From Kocuria dechangensis (GTDB taxonomy: Bacteria; Actinomycetota; Actinomycetes; Actinomycetales; Micrococcaceae), in contig NZ_BMEQ01000011.1 in the NCBI RefSeq assembly GCF_014636775.1, positions 68,640-132,639 on the forward strand: a DNA stretch of 64,000 bases. Direction: 5' to 3'. Made by a program: the position numbers and the translations under genes. Of this stretch, positions 1 to 11,334 are shown piece after piece. The notes under the pieces are model-generated. The model did not search any database and had not been told where the DNA came from. It saw nothing but the letters and a program-made list of their open reading frames with translations. Each line of letters begins with the position of its first letter. Position 1 is the first letter of the stretch.

Positions 1-1500
<1,500 letters not shown>

Positions 1501-1501
1501 G

Positions 1502-2761
1502 TCAGTGCTGCCCTTCCGTGTCTGCGTCCCGGGTCTCCTGCGCGCCCTGCGCGCCGCCGGGGACGGCGTTGTCGATGGTGGTGTCGGCCGGGCCGTCACG
1601 GTAGCTGTCCATCAGCTCGACGAACCGCCCGAAGAGGTACGACGCGTCGTGCGGGCCGGCGGCGGCTTCGGGGTGGTACTGCACCGAGAACGCGGGCAGG
1701 TCCAGGCAGTTCAGGCCCTCGACGACGTCGTCGTTGAGGCACACGTGGCTGACCTCCACCCGGCCGAACTCGGCCTCCGGGGCGGTCACCGGCCCCTCCA
1801 GCGGGGCGTCGACGGCGAAGCCGTGGTTGTGCGCGGTGATCTCCACCCGGCGGGTCCTCCGGTCCAGGACGGGCTGGTTGATCCCGCGGTGGCCGAAGAC
1901 GAGCTTGTAGGTGCCGAAGCCCAGCGCCCGCCCCAGGAGCTGGTTGCCGAAGCAGATCCCGAAGAAGGGGATCCGGGCGCGCAGCACCTCGCGCAGGGTC
2001 TCGATCTGGGTCCGGGCGGTCGCGGGGTCGCCGGGGCCGTTGGAGAAGAACACGCCGGAGGGGCGCAGGGCCGCGATCTGCTCGAACCCGGTGCCGGCGG
2101 GGACCACGTGCACGCGCACGCCGCGCTCGGCGAAGCGGTGCGGGGTCATGGACTTGATGCCCAGGTCCACCGCGACCAGCTCGTGGCGCACCTCGCCCGT
2201 CCAGCCGTGCTCGGCGGGCTCCACGACGTAGGCCTCGGGGGCGGTGACGGTCTCGGCGAGGGAGCGTCCCTCCATCCGCTCGCTCGCGGCGACCTCGGCC
2301 ACGAGCTCGGCCTCCGGGCGCAGGGCGGCGTCGCCGGAGAAGATGCCGCCGCGCATCGCGCCGCGGTCGCGCAGGTGGCGGGTGATCGCCCGGGTGTCGA
2401 CGTCCTGGATCCCGACGACGCCCTGCGCGGCCAGCTGCTCGTCGAGGGGGCCCTCGGAGCGCCAGCTGGAGGGGCGGCGGGCGGCGTCGCGCACGACGTA
2501 GCCGGCGACCCAGATCCGCCGGGACTCGGCGTCTGCGGCGTTGACGCCGGTGTTGCCGATGTGCGGTGCGGTCTGCACCACGAGCTGGCCTGCGTAGGAG
2601 GGGTCGGTGATGGTCTCCTGGTAGCCGGTCATGCCGGTGGAGAACACGGCCTCGCCGAGGGCGGTGCCGAGCGCGCCGTAGGCGCGGCCGCGGAAGACGC
2701 GGCCGTCCTCCAGCACGAACACGGCGGGTTCAGTGGTGATCGAGCTCAAGGTCGTCCTCAC
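1502..2761 (-). CDS. carA: Carbamoyl-phosphate synthase small (glutaminase) subunit
   Basis: Class I glutamine amidotransferase that hydrolyses glutamine and channels ammonia to CarB. The N-terminal CarA domain starts at [18 protein letters not shown]. The C-terminal amidotransferase domain carries the nucleophile elbow [12 protein letters not shown] (Cys) and the His/Glu pair in [13 protein letters not shown]. At 419 aa it is slightly longer than usual because of a polar C-terminal tail of about 30 residues. Start is uncertain: the GTG at 2761 has no clear ribosome site, whereas a TTG at 2749 sits five bases after GAGGA. Either start keeps the whole domain. It lies 38 bases after the PH-like gene and one base before carB. 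Confidence 0.97.
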   Translation of the reverse strand: MRTTLSSITTEPAVFVLEDGRVFRGRAYGALGTALGEAVFSTGMTGYQETITDPSYAGQLVVQTAPHIGNTGVNAADAESRRIWVAGYVVRDAARRPSSWRSEGPLDEQLAAQGVVGIQDVDTRAITRHLRDRGAMRGGIFSGDAALRPEAELVAEVAASERMEGRSLAETVTAPEAYVVEPAEHGWTGEVRHELVAVDLGIKSMTPHRFAERGVRVHVVPAGTGFEQIAALRPSGVFFSNGPGDPATARTQIETLREVLRARIPFFGICFGNQLLGRALGFGTYKLVFGHRGINQPVLDRRTRRVEITAHNHGFAVDAPLEGPVTAPEAEFGRVEVSHVCLNDDVVEGLNCLDLPAFSVQYHPEAAAGPHDASYLFGRFVELMDSYRDGPADTTIDNAVPGGAQGAQETRDADTEGQH

Positions 2762-2799
2762 GTTCGTTGCTGCGGGTCGGAAGGGTCTGGGGGGCCGGC

Positions 2800-3306
2800 T
2801 CAGGCGCGCAGCCCGGGGGCGATGGCCTCGACGGCGGACAGGAAGCGCTGCTTGTCCTCGGCGTGCTGGGTGCGGAAGCCGGTGTCCACGACGGTGTCGC
2901 CGAGCGTCCAGGTGAGCACGGCGAGGCCGTCCTTCTCCACGAACTTCCCGGCCATCCCGGACTGCGTGCCCACCGAGACGACGTCCGCGGCGGGCACGAA
3001 GAGGGCGGGGGCGCCCCGGCGGTCGTAGAGCACGCCCTCGTCGAGGACGAGGACGCGGGCCCGGGCGCTCAGGCCCAGGCCGCGGGCGGCGATCCGCTCG
3101 AGCGGGGCGCCGGCCTCCGTGGTGCTCACGTACATCCCCGGCACGGCCAGGAGGGGCTCGCGGTCCTCGACCCCCGCCGGCAGCTCCGGCAGCGGGGCGA
3201 TCCCGGACTGGCGCCGCACGCGGGAGGTCCAGCCCCGGCGGATCAGGGCGAACAGGGCGGCGACCACGAGGACCGTGACGACCACGGTGGTGAACTGGTA
3301 TCCCAT
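2800..3306 (-). CDS. PH-like membrane-anchored protein in the pyr operon
   Basis: Protein of 168 aa with one N-terminal transmembrane helix (about residues 5-24, [16 protein letters not shown]) followed by a basic stretch ([11 protein letters not shown]). The soluble part is mostly beta strand and resembles the PH-like domain proteins encoded at this place in actinobacterial pyr operons. Enzymatic function is unknown and I assign none. The ATG at 3306 follows GGAGG by ten bases, which supports this start. It lies between pyrC (60 bases upstream) and carA (38 bases downstream) on the same strand, so it is co-transcribed with pyrimidine genes. That position suggests, but does not prove, a role linked to this pathway at the membrane. 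Confidence 0.85.
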   Translation of the reverse strand: MGYQFTTVVVTVLVVAALFALIRRGWTSRVRRQSGIAPLPELPAGVEDREPLLAVPGMYVSTTEAGAPLERIAARGLGLSARARVLVLDEGVLYDRRGAPALFVPAADVVSVGTQSGMAGKFVEKDGLAVLTWTLGDTVVDTGFRTQHAEDKQRFLSAVEAIAPGLRA

Positions 3307-3365
3307 GGGACGGGAGCCTCCAGGCGGTGAGGGGGAAGGACGTGGGGTTCGGGGGCGGGCCCCGC

Positions 3366-4676
3366 TCAGGCGCGGGGCGCCGGGCTGTTCAGGGCGCCGT
3401 CCAGGACGGTCGGGTGGCCGCGGAAGAAGGTCGCGCGCACGGCGCCCGGCAGCTCCATCCCGCGGTAGGGGCTGTTGCGGCCCTTCGACGCGTGCCGGGC
3501 CGGGTCGACCACCGTGGTGGCGGCGGGGTCCCAGAGCGTGATGTTCGCGGGCTCGCCCTCCGCGAGGGGCCGGCCCTGGGTGCCGAGGCGGCCGATCCTC
3601 GCCGGGGTCTCGGAGGTGATCCGGGCGACGTCGCGCCAGGTGAGCAGGCCGGTGTCCACGAGGCTGAGCTGCACGACCGACAGGGCGGTCTCGAGGCCCG
3701 TCATGCCGTTGGCCGCGCAGGACCACTCGCACTCCTTGTCCTCGGCCGGGTGCGGGGCGTGGTCGGTGCCGATGACGTCGATCGTCCCGTCGGCGACGGC
3801 CCGGCGCAGGGCGTGGACGTCCTCGTCCGTGCGCAGCGGCGGGTTCACCTTGTAGACGGGGTCGAAGGTGCGGACGCGCTCGTCGGTGAGCAGCAGGTGG
3901 TGCGGGGTGACCTCGGCGGTGACGTCGATGCCGCGCTGCTTGGCCCAGCGCACGATGTCCACGGAGCCCCGGGTGGAGAGGTGGCAGATGTGCACGCGGG
4001 AGCCGACGTGCTCGGCGAGCAGCACGTCGCGGGCGATGATCGCCTCCTCCGCGACCGCCGGCCAGCCGGTGAGGCCGAGCTCGGCGGAGACGGTGCCCTC
4101 GTTCATCTGGGCGCCCTCGGTGAGCCGGGGCTCCTGGGCGTGCTGGGCCACGACGCCGTCGAAGCCCTTGACGTACTCGAGCGCCCGGCGCATCAGCACC
4201 GGGTCGTGCACGCACATCCCGTCGTCGGAGAAGACCCGCACGGCGGCGCGGGAGTGGGCCATCGCCATGATCTCGGACAGCCGCTCCCCCGCGAGCCCGA
4301 CGGTCACGGCGCCCACGGGGCGGACGTCGACCCAGCCGGCGGCCCGGCCGAGCTCGAGCACCTGCTCCACGACGCCCGCGGTGTCCGCGACGGGGTTGGA
4401 GTTGGCCATGGCGAAGACGGCGGTGTAGCCGCCGAGGGCCGCGGCCCGGGTGCCGGTCTCGACGGTCTCGGCGTCCTCCCGGCCCGGCTCGCGCAGGTGG
4501 GTGTGGATGTCCACGAGCCCGGGCAGGGCGACCAGCCCGGCGGCGTCGACGACGACGGCGTCGCCGGCCTCGGCGGACAGGTCGGGGCCGATGCGCTGGA
4601 TGACGCCCTCGGCGACGAGGAGGTCGGCGGTCTGCTCGCCGAGCAGGGCGGCGCCCTTGATGAGGTACGAGGTCAC
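3366..4676 (-). CDS. pyrC: Dihydroorotase
   Basis: Class I zinc amidohydrolase that cyclises N-carbamoyl-aspartate to dihydroorotate, the third step of pyrimidine synthesis. It is 436 aa, normal for the type. Metal-binding motifs are visible: [10 protein letters not shown] around residue 58, His in [19 protein letters not shown], and the catalytic Asp in [10 protein letters not shown]. The C-terminal [10 protein letters not shown] is also typical. The start is GTG at 4676, four bases after the pyrB stop, so it is translationally coupled to pyrB. The PH-like gene follows after 60 bases. Confidence 0.97.
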   Translation of the reverse strand: MTSYLIKGAALLGEQTADLLVAEGVIQRIGPDLSAEAGDAVVVDAAGLVALPGLVDIHTHLREPGREDAETVETGTRAAALGGYTAVFAMANSNPVADTAGVVEQVLELGRAAGWVDVRPVGAVTVGLAGERLSEIMAMAHSRAAVRVFSDDGMCVHDPVLMRRALEYVKGFDGVVAQHAQEPRLTEGAQMNEGTVSAELGLTGWPAVAEEAIIARDVLLAEHVGSRVHICHLSTRGSVDIVRWAKQRGIDVTAEVTPHHLLLTDERVRTFDPVYKVNPPLRTDEDVHALRRAVADGTIDVIGTDHAPHPAEDKECEWSCAANGMTGLETALSVVQLSLVDTGLLTWRDVARITSETPARIGRLGTQGRPLAEGEPANITLWDPAATTVVDPARHASKGRNSPYRGMELPGAVRATFFRGHPTVLDGALNSPAPRA

Positions 4677-4680
4677 GGTC

Positions 4681-5678
<998 letters not shown>

Positions 5679-5682
<4 letters not shown>

Positions 5683-6302
5683 GCGCCGGCCGCCCGGGCG
5701 GGTGCCTCGATCACGACGCAGTCGGCGTGCTCGGCCGCCCTGGGGTCGGGATCCGTCTCGGCGAGCCGGACGCGGACCTTCTCCTGGGAGGAGGTGGGCA
5801 GGTTCTTGCCCACGTGGTCGGCACGGATGGGCAGCTCGCGGTGGCCGCGGTCGACGAGCACGGCCAGGCGGACCACGCGGGGCCGGCCGACGTCCACGAG
5901 GGCGTCGAGGGCGGCCCGGACGGTGCGCCCGGAGTAGAGGACGTCGTCGACGAGGACCACGGTGCGCCCGTCGATGCCCTGGACCGGGATGCGCGTGGGC
6001 TGGGGGGTGCGGGCGGGGTTCTTGCGCAGGTCGTCGCGGAACATCGTGACGTCGAGCTGGCCGGTGCTGGCGGCGGGGTCGAAGTCCGGGTCGGTCGCGG
6101 CGATCTTCTCCGCGATGCGCTGCGCCAGCGGGTAGCCGCGGCGGGGGATGCCGAGCAGGACGAGGTCCGAGCTGCCCTTGTTGGACTCGAGGATCTCGTG
6201 GGCGATGCGCGTCAGGGCGCGGTCGATGTCGGCTGCCGAGAGGATGACGCGCGCGGTCGCGGGCCCCGTCGGGGGACCGGCCGTGGAGGTGTCGTCGTTC
6301 AT
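5679..6302 (-). CDS. pyrR: Bifunctional pyr operon regulator / uracil phosphoribosyltransferase
   Basis: PyrR binds UMP/UTP and then a specific stem-loop in pyr mRNA. It also has weak uracil phosphoribosyltransferase activity. The PRPP-binding motif [20 protein letters not shown] and [10 protein letters not shown] identify the family. The start chosen is ATG 6302 (MNDDTSTAG, 207 aa) because AAGGAGG lies eight bases upstream. An in-frame extension to 6356 would place the start inside the regulatory hairpin and lacks a ribosome site. It is the first gene of the pyr operon and overlaps pyrB by ATGA. The RNA element next to its start suggests it represses its own translation. Confidence 0.96.
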
Positions 6303-6310
6303 GGGTGCCG

Positions 6311-6344
6311 CCTCCTTCCCCGCCTCACAGGACGGACTTAAAGG
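6311..6344 (-). promoter_or_regulatory. PyrR-binding RNA element sequestering the pyrR ribosome binding site
   Basis: Read on the minus strand, the RNA from 6344 to 6314 has a lower stem CCUU...AAGG enclosing GUCCUGUGAGGC. This resembles the PyrR anti-antiterminator consensus of Bacillus (a CC/GG-closed loop with a G-N-GAG core, flanked by an internal purine bulge). The 3' arm AAGG (6317-6314) is also the first part of the AAGGAGG ribosome site of pyrR. PyrR binding would therefore hide the ribosome site and repress translation, as reported for mycobacterial pyr operons. I see no terminator-antiterminator pair. The match and overlap are directly visible; the mechanism is inferred. Confidence 0.75.
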
Positions 6345-6435
6345 TTGCTTGCTCAACCCAAACTAGCACAGCGCCCCTGGTCACCCGGCCCCGGGGGGAC
6401 GTGATGCGCGCCTCCCCGGCCGGCCGGGCACGGGC

Positions 6436-6553
6436 TCAGGCCCGGCCGGCGAGCTCCCCGATCCAGTCGCCCAGGGCGGCGAGGGCGCCCGGGGTGAGGC
6501 CGTGCCCGCCCGGCTCCCGGCGCGCGGTCACGGAGGCGCCGGGCGCCGTGTCA
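6436..6553 (-). pseudogene. 3' remnant of an alpha/beta-hydrolase (carboxylesterase/phospholipase-type) gene
   Basis: Reading the minus strand up to the TGA at 6438-6436 gives a short open stretch ending EPGGHGLTPGALAALGDWIG and then ELAGRA. GGHG followed by LTPxALxxLxDWL is the usual C-terminal end of the carboxylesterase/phospholipase branch of alpha/beta hydrolases, including the catalytic His. Only about 35 residues remain. Upstream the frame enters the 3' end of the ABC permease gene, and no nucleophile elbow or N-terminal half is present. I read it as the tail of an esterase gene whose front was lost, probably when the ABC pair arrived. Confidence 0.5.
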
Positions 6554-7342
6554 GGTGCTGTGGTCCGCCCGCTCCCACCACACCGCGGTGGCCGCGGAGC
6601 ACCCCGCGGCGAGCAGCACGACCGCCGCGATCCCGGCGGCGCCGGGTGCCGGGTGGCCGGGCCCCGCGGTGCCGGCGAGCAGGGCCGGCACCGCCCACGG
6701 GAACCAGGCGCCGTAGCCGACCGCGGCCACCACCTGGGCGGCGAGCACCGTGAGGAACAGGACGCCGACGGCGGGCAGGTAGCCGCGGCCCACGCTGGCC
6801 GCCAGGCCGTAGGTGGTGGCCAGCCCGGCGGTCAGCGCGGCCGTGGCCAGCACGGTGCCCGCCCCCTGCAGCGCCGTCGACGGGGACCACCCGGGCAGCT
6901 CCAGCAGCGCGCCGGAGGCCAGGACCGTCCCCAGGAGCAGGACGGTGAGCGCGAGGCACCACGCCAGGCCGAGGACCAGCTTGGCCAGGACGACAGCCCG
7001 CCGCGGGACGGGCAGGGCCAGCAGGTCCTTGGCGGTCCGGTCCGAGAACTCCCGCCCGAAGAGCCACAGCGCCACCGTGCCGAAGACGATCAGCCCGCCG
7101 ACCGCCACGACCTGCGCGGCGAGCGAGAACGCCCCCGCCCAGTCGGCGGCGCCGCCCGCGAGCTGGGCCTTGGCGCCGAGCAGGCCCAGCTCGCGGGCGC
7201 GGGCGGGGTCCTGGAGCACGAAGAGGAAGAAGGCCGAGACCAGCCCGGCCAGGACCATGGCGGCCCCCGTGGCCCAGGGCACGCGGGAGCGGCGCACCTT
7301 GAGGGCCTCCGCGCGCAGGGCGGCGGACAGGTCACCGGTCAC
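6551..7342 (-). CDS. ABC-2 type transporter permease
   Basis: Integral membrane protein of 263 aa with about six hydrophobic segments, for example PWATGAAMVLAGLVSAFFLF, VVAVGGLIVFGTVALWLF and LVLGLAWCLALTVLLLGTVL. It has the layout of ABC-2 export permeases: a short cytoplasmic N-terminus (LRAEALKVRRSR) before the first helix, and a FGREFSDRT-like loop between helices 2 and 3. The start is GTG 7342, overlapping the ATPase stop by 11 bases, so the two are co-translated. Substrate is unknown. Next to it downstream is the esterase remnant, and the pair separates nusB from pyrR. Confidence 0.88.
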   Translation of the reverse strand: MTGDLSAALRAEALKVRRSRVPWATGAAMVLAGLVSAFFLFVLQDPARARELGLLGAKAQLAGGAADWAGAFSLAAQVVAVGGLIVFGTVALWLFGREFSDRTAKDLLALPVPRRAVVLAKLVLGLAWCLALTVLLLGTVLASGALLELPGWSPSTALQGAGTVLATAALTAGLATTYGLAASVGRGYLPAVGVLFLTVLAAQVVAAVGYGAWFPWAVPALLAGTAGPGHPAPGAAGIAAVVLLAAGCSAATAVWWERADHST

Positions 7343-8294
7343 CGGGGCTCCCGGCCGGGTCGGCGCCGACGACCCGCAGGAAGTGGCTCTCGAGGTCCTC
7401 CTGGACGACGGCCAGGCCGGTGGGCGGCACGCCGGAGCGCACGAGGACGGTGGCCACGGCGTCGGGGCGGTCCCGGGACCACGCGTCCTCGAGGAGCACG
7501 GCGCCGGGGACGCGCCGCGGGGCGAGCCCGGCGCGGGTCAGGGCGTCGGCGGCGCGCGCGTCGTCGCGCGTGGTGACCCGCACGTGCCGGTGGACGCGCC
7601 GGGCGAGGGCCGCCGCGTCGAGCTCCTCCACGAGCCGGCCCTCGTGCAGCACCCCGATCCGGGTGGCGATGCGGGCCACCTCGCCCAGGAGGTGGCTGGA
7701 GAGCAGGACGGTCGCCCCGTGCTCGCGGGCGAGGCCGGCCAGGAGGGCGCGGATCTCGGCGACCCCGGCGGGGTCGAGCCCGTTGACCGGCTCGTCCAGC
7801 ACGACGAGCTCGGGCCGGTGCAGCAGCGCCTTGGCCAGGCCGAGGCGCTGGAGATTGCCGAGGGAGAGGGCCCGGGCCCGCCGGTCGGCGTAGGCGGTCA
7901 GCCCGAAGCGCTCCACGGCGTCGTCGACCGCCGTGCGGTCCGGCAGGCGGCGGAGGTAGCGGACGACCTCGAGGTTCTCGCGGACGGTCAGCTCGGGGTA
8001 CGCCGAGGGGGTCTCCACGAGGTAGCCGACCCGGGCCCAGGTGCGCCGGTCCCCCACCGGCCGGCCCAGCAGCGCGGCCGTCCCGCCGCTGGGCCGGACC
8101 ATGCCCAGCAGCAGGCGCAGGAGGGTGGTCTTGCCCGCGCCGTTGAGCCCCAGCAGCGCGTAGACCTCGCCCGCCCCGATGCTCAGGGAGACGGAGTCCA
8201 CGGCGCTCACCGGCCCGTAGCGCTTGGAGACCTCGTGGAGGAGCACCCGCGGCGGCCCGCCCGCCGCCCCGGCGCTCCCGTCCGGACCGTCCAC
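7332..8294 (-). CDS. ABC transporter ATP-binding protein (DrrA/CcmA-like exporter)
   Basis: Cytoplasmic nucleotide-binding subunit, 320 aa, powering the adjacent permease. Walker A is GLNGAGKTT near residue 49, the Q-loop lies in VGYLVETP, the signature is LSLGNLQRLGLAKAL, and Walker B is LVVLDEPVNGLDP, followed by the switch His in LLSSHLL. The LSLGN form of the signature is common in ABC-2 export ATPases. A C-terminal extension of about 90 residues follows the ATPase core, as in DrrA-like proteins. Substrate cannot be told from sequence. The gene starts 200 bases after nusB, with a strong hairpin between them, so it probably has its own promoter. Confidence 0.92.
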   Translation of the reverse strand: MDGPDGSAGAAGGPPRVLLHEVSKRYGPVSAVDSVSLSIGAGEVYALLGLNGAGKTTLLRLLLGMVRPSGGTAALLGRPVGDRRTWARVGYLVETPSAYPELTVRENLEVVRYLRRLPDRTAVDDAVERFGLTAYADRRARALSLGNLQRLGLAKALLHRPELVVLDEPVNGLDPAGVAEIRALLAGLAREHGATVLLSSHLLGEVARIATRIGVLHEGRLVEELDAAALARRVHRHVRVTTRDDARAADALTRAGLAPRRVPGAVLLEDAWSRDRPDAVATVLVRSGVPPTGLAVVQEDLESHFLRVVGADPAGSPGDR

Positions 8295-8422
8295 CGACCC
8301 TCCTCACGCCGTGCCCGCGCGGCCGCCCCCCGGGCGGCCTCCTCCTCGGAGGGTAGCCCCCCGGCGCGGGGCGTCAACGGCGGCCCGGACACGGACGGAC
8401 GCGCCGCGGCGCACCGGCAGAC

Positions 8423-8472
8423 GCGGGCGCCCCGTGCTCCGGCGCGCGGCGGCGCGGGAGCACGGGGCGCCC
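8423..8472. terminator. Hairpin downstream of nusB
   Basis: Perfect 17-bp inverted repeat (arms 8423-8439 and 8456-8472, CGGGCGCCCCGTGCTCC and its complement) around a 16-nt GC-rich loop, 22 bases past the nusB stop. There is no U-run, as is common in GC-rich actinobacteria. It probably ends the rpsD-to-nusB run and insulates the ABC genes. Confidence 0.7.
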
Positions 8473-8494
8473 GGGTGGCGACCGCGGTGCGGGC

Positions 8495-8901
8495 TCAGCC
8501 CAGCAGGGTCGGCTTCATCTTCTGCAGGCGGCCGAGCAGGCCGTTGACGAAGCCCGGGGACTCGTCGCCGGAGAGCTCCTTGGCCACGTTGACGGCCTCG
8601 GCCACGGCGACGGCGTCGGGGACGTCGTCGTTGAACAGCAGCTCCCAGGCGCCCACGCGCAGGACGTTGCGGTCCACGGCGGGCATGCGCTCCAGGGTCC
8701 AGCCCTGGGAGTACGTCTCGAGGTACTCGTCGATCTCACCGCGGCGCATGAGCACGCCCAGCACCAGCTCCTCCGCGTACGGGGAGACCAGGGCGTCGCT
8801 GTGCAGGCGGCGCCGCTCCATGACCTGCCGGGCGTCCTCGTGGCGCTGCTCGGCCTCGAAGAGGATCTCGACGGCGCGGCGGCGCGCCTTGCCCCGGGCG
8901 C

Positions 8902-8905
<4 letters not shown>
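8495..8905 (-). CDS. nusB: Transcription antitermination protein NusB
   Basis: All-helical RNA-binding factor (136 aa) that works with NusE/S10 at boxA in rRNA operon antitermination. N-terminal [20 protein letters not shown] and the central [20 protein letters not shown] followed by [12 protein letters not shown] are the conserved signatures. The start is GTG 8905, overlapping the efp stop by four bases (GTGA), the same coupling seen along this operon. It is the last gene of the run; a strong hairpin follows. Confidence 0.96.
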
Positions 8906-9465
<560 letters not shown>

Positions 9466-9600
9466 AGATTCGCTTTCTGGTGGGTCTCGGGGTGCGGGTC
9501 GTGGTGGGACGCCGCATCGGTCTCTCGGGGTGCGCGGAGGTCGTCGGGCGGCGCGGCGCGCGGTACCGCCCGGCGCGGACCGGGGTCCAGCTTAGCGCGT

Positions 9601-9632
9601 CGTCCCCGGGCCCCGCCCGGGGCCCGGGGACG
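9601..9632. terminator. Hairpin between aroB and efp
   Basis: Perfect 15-bp inverted repeat around a 2-nt centre (CGTCCCCGGGCCCCG at 9601-9615, its complement at 9618-9632), five bases past the aroB stop. It has no U-run. It may end or attenuate the aro part of the operon before efp-nusB. Confidence 0.6.
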
Positions 9633-9637
9633 GGGGC

Positions 9638-10741
9638 TCAGACCGCGATCTCCTGGTAGGTCGCGAAGAGGATCGCGGGGTCCGGGACCTCCATCACCCG
9701 CGGCCTGCCGACCGCGTCGAGGACGACGAAGCGCAGGAGGTTCCCGCGGGTCTTCTTGTCCCGCTTCATGACCTCCAGCAGCTTCGGCCACTGGTCGTAG
9801 CGGTACGTGGTGGGCAGGCCCAGGGACTCCAGGACCGACCGGTGCCGGTCCACGACCTCGTCGGCGAGGCTGCCGGCGGTGCGGGCGAGCTCCGCGGCGA
9901 AGACCATGCCCACGGACACCGCCGCGCCGTGGCGCCACTGGTAGCGCTCGTTGTGCTCGATCGCGTGGCCGAGGGTGTGCCCGTAGTTGAGCACCTCCCG
10001 GCGCCCGGCCTCCCGCAGGTCCCCGGAGACGATCTCGGCCTTGACCCGGATGCCGCGCTCGACGAGCTCGCGGACCACGTCCGACTGGGAGTCCCGCACG
10101 CCCTGGGGGTTCTGCTCGATCAGCTCGAGGATCCGCTCGTCGGCGATGAAGCCGCACTTGACGACCTCGGCCATGCCGGTGAGCAGCTCGTTCTCGGGCA
10201 GCGTCTTCAGGGTGTCGAGGTCGCACAGCACGCCGGCGGGCGGGTGGAACGCGCCCACGAGGTTCTTGCCCTCGGCCGTGTTGATCCCGGTCTTCCCGCC
10301 CACCGCGGCGTCGACCATGCCGAGCAGGGTGGTGGGGATGTGCACGACCCGCACCCCGCGCAGCCAGGTGGCGGCCACGAAGCCGGCGACGTCGGAGACC
10401 GAGCCCCCGCCCACGGAGACGACCGCGTCGGAGCGGGTGAAGTCGTTCTGGCCCAGGACCTGCCAGCAGAACGCGGCGACCTGGACGTGCTTGCCCTCCT
10501 CGGCGTCGGGGATCTCCGCGGTGAAGGCCTGGAAGCCCTGGGTGCGCAGCTCCTCCATGACGACGTCGCCCGTGCTGCGCAGCGCCCGCGGGTGGATGAC
10601 CAGCACGCGCTGCACCCGGTCGCCGAGCACGCGCGGGATCTCCCCCAGCAGGCCGTGGCCCACGAGGACGTCGTAGTTCTCGGACGGGCCGGCGCCGGTG
10701 ACGGGGATGGTGGTCACGGTGCCGGGGACGGGCTCGCTCAT
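9638..10741 (-). CDS. aroB: 3-dehydroquinate synthase
   Basis: NAD- and metal-dependent enzyme turning DAHP into 3-dehydroquinate, the second shikimate step. The 367-aa product has SVGGGSVSDVAGFVAATWLRG, the family signature IPTTLLGMVDAAVGGKTGIN, and metal ligands in the RREVLNYGHTLGHAIEH region. The ATG at 10741 ([14 protein letters not shown]) overlaps the aroK stop as ATGA, which fixes the start. A longer open frame continues upstream through aroK, but only as a shadow. Confidence 0.96.
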   Translation of the reverse strand: MSEPVPGTVTTIPVTGAGPSENYDVLVGHGLLGEIPRVLGDRVQRVLVIHPRALRSTGDVVMEELRTQGFQAFTAEIPDAEEGKHVQVAAFCWQVLGQNDFTRSDAVVSVGGGSVSDVAGFVAATWLRGVRVVHIPTTLLGMVDAAVGGKTGINTAEGKNLVGAFHPPAGVLCDLDTLKTLPENELLTGMAEVVKCGFIADERILELIEQNPQGVRDSQSDVVRELVERGIRVKAEIVSGDLREAGRREVLNYGHTLGHAIEHNERYQWRHGAAVSVGMVFAAELARTAGSLADEVVDRHRSVLESLGLPTTYRYDQWPKLLEVMKRDKKTRGNLLRFVVLDAVGRPRVMEVPDPAILFATYQEIAV

Positions 10742-11334
10742 GCCTGGACCTCCTGGGTGGTGTCGGGCGCGCCGGAGCGCAGGCGGGTGATCGCGGCCTC
10801 GAGGTCGGCCCCGATCTCGGCCACGGGCCGGTTGCGCGTGCCGTCGAGGGTGATGTCGGCGAGCTCCTCGTAGCAGCCGCGGCGGGCCTCGTAGAGCTCC
10901 TGCCAGCGCCGCTCCGGGTCGGGCTGGAGCATGGGCCGGGTGCGGTTGCCGCTGATCCGGGGCAGGACCGTCTCGGTGTCCACCTTCAGGTAGGCCACGA
11001 GCTCGTGCCGCAGCATCTCCCGCACGGAGGGCGTCATGGGGGCGCCCCCGCCCACGGAGAAGATGGCGTTGGCGTGGTCGGGGTCGCGCAGGACCTCCGC
11101 GATGGTGTCCGCCTCGAGGTCCCGGAAGTACTTCTCGCCGTGCTCGGCGAAGATCTTCGGGATCACGCCGTGGCGCGAGACGATGACCTGGTCGGCGTCC
11201 ACGAAGTCGTAGCCGTAGAACTTGGACATGTGCAGCGCCAGGAAGGACTTGCCGGCGGCCATGGGCCCGATCAGCACGACCGGGCGCTGGGGCGCCGGGG
11301 CGGCGTCGGCCGGGGCCGGGAACTGTGCGTTCAC
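10738..11334 (-). CDS. aroK: Shikimate kinase
   Basis: P-loop kinase phosphorylating shikimate at the 3-OH. Walker A is GPMAAGKS near residue 23. The shikimate-binding DADQ ([10 protein letters not shown]) and GGGAPM motifs and the lid [11 protein letters not shown] are present. Length 198 aa includes an Ala/Pro-rich N-terminal lead of about 15 residues. The start codon is GTG at 11334, overlapping the aroC stop by GTGA. Arg lies where some relatives have the DxD second Asp context, but the catalytic residues look complete. Confidence 0.95.
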   Translation of the reverse strand: MNAQFPAPADAAPAPQRPVVLIGPMAAGKSFLALHMSKFYGYDFVDADQVIVSRHGVIPKIFAEHGEKYFRDLEADTIAEVLRDPDHANAIFSVGGGAPMTPSVREMLRHELVAYLKVDTETVLPRISGNRTRPMLQPDPERRWQELYEARRGCYEELADITLDGTRNRPVAEIGADLEAAITRLRSGAPDTTQEVQA

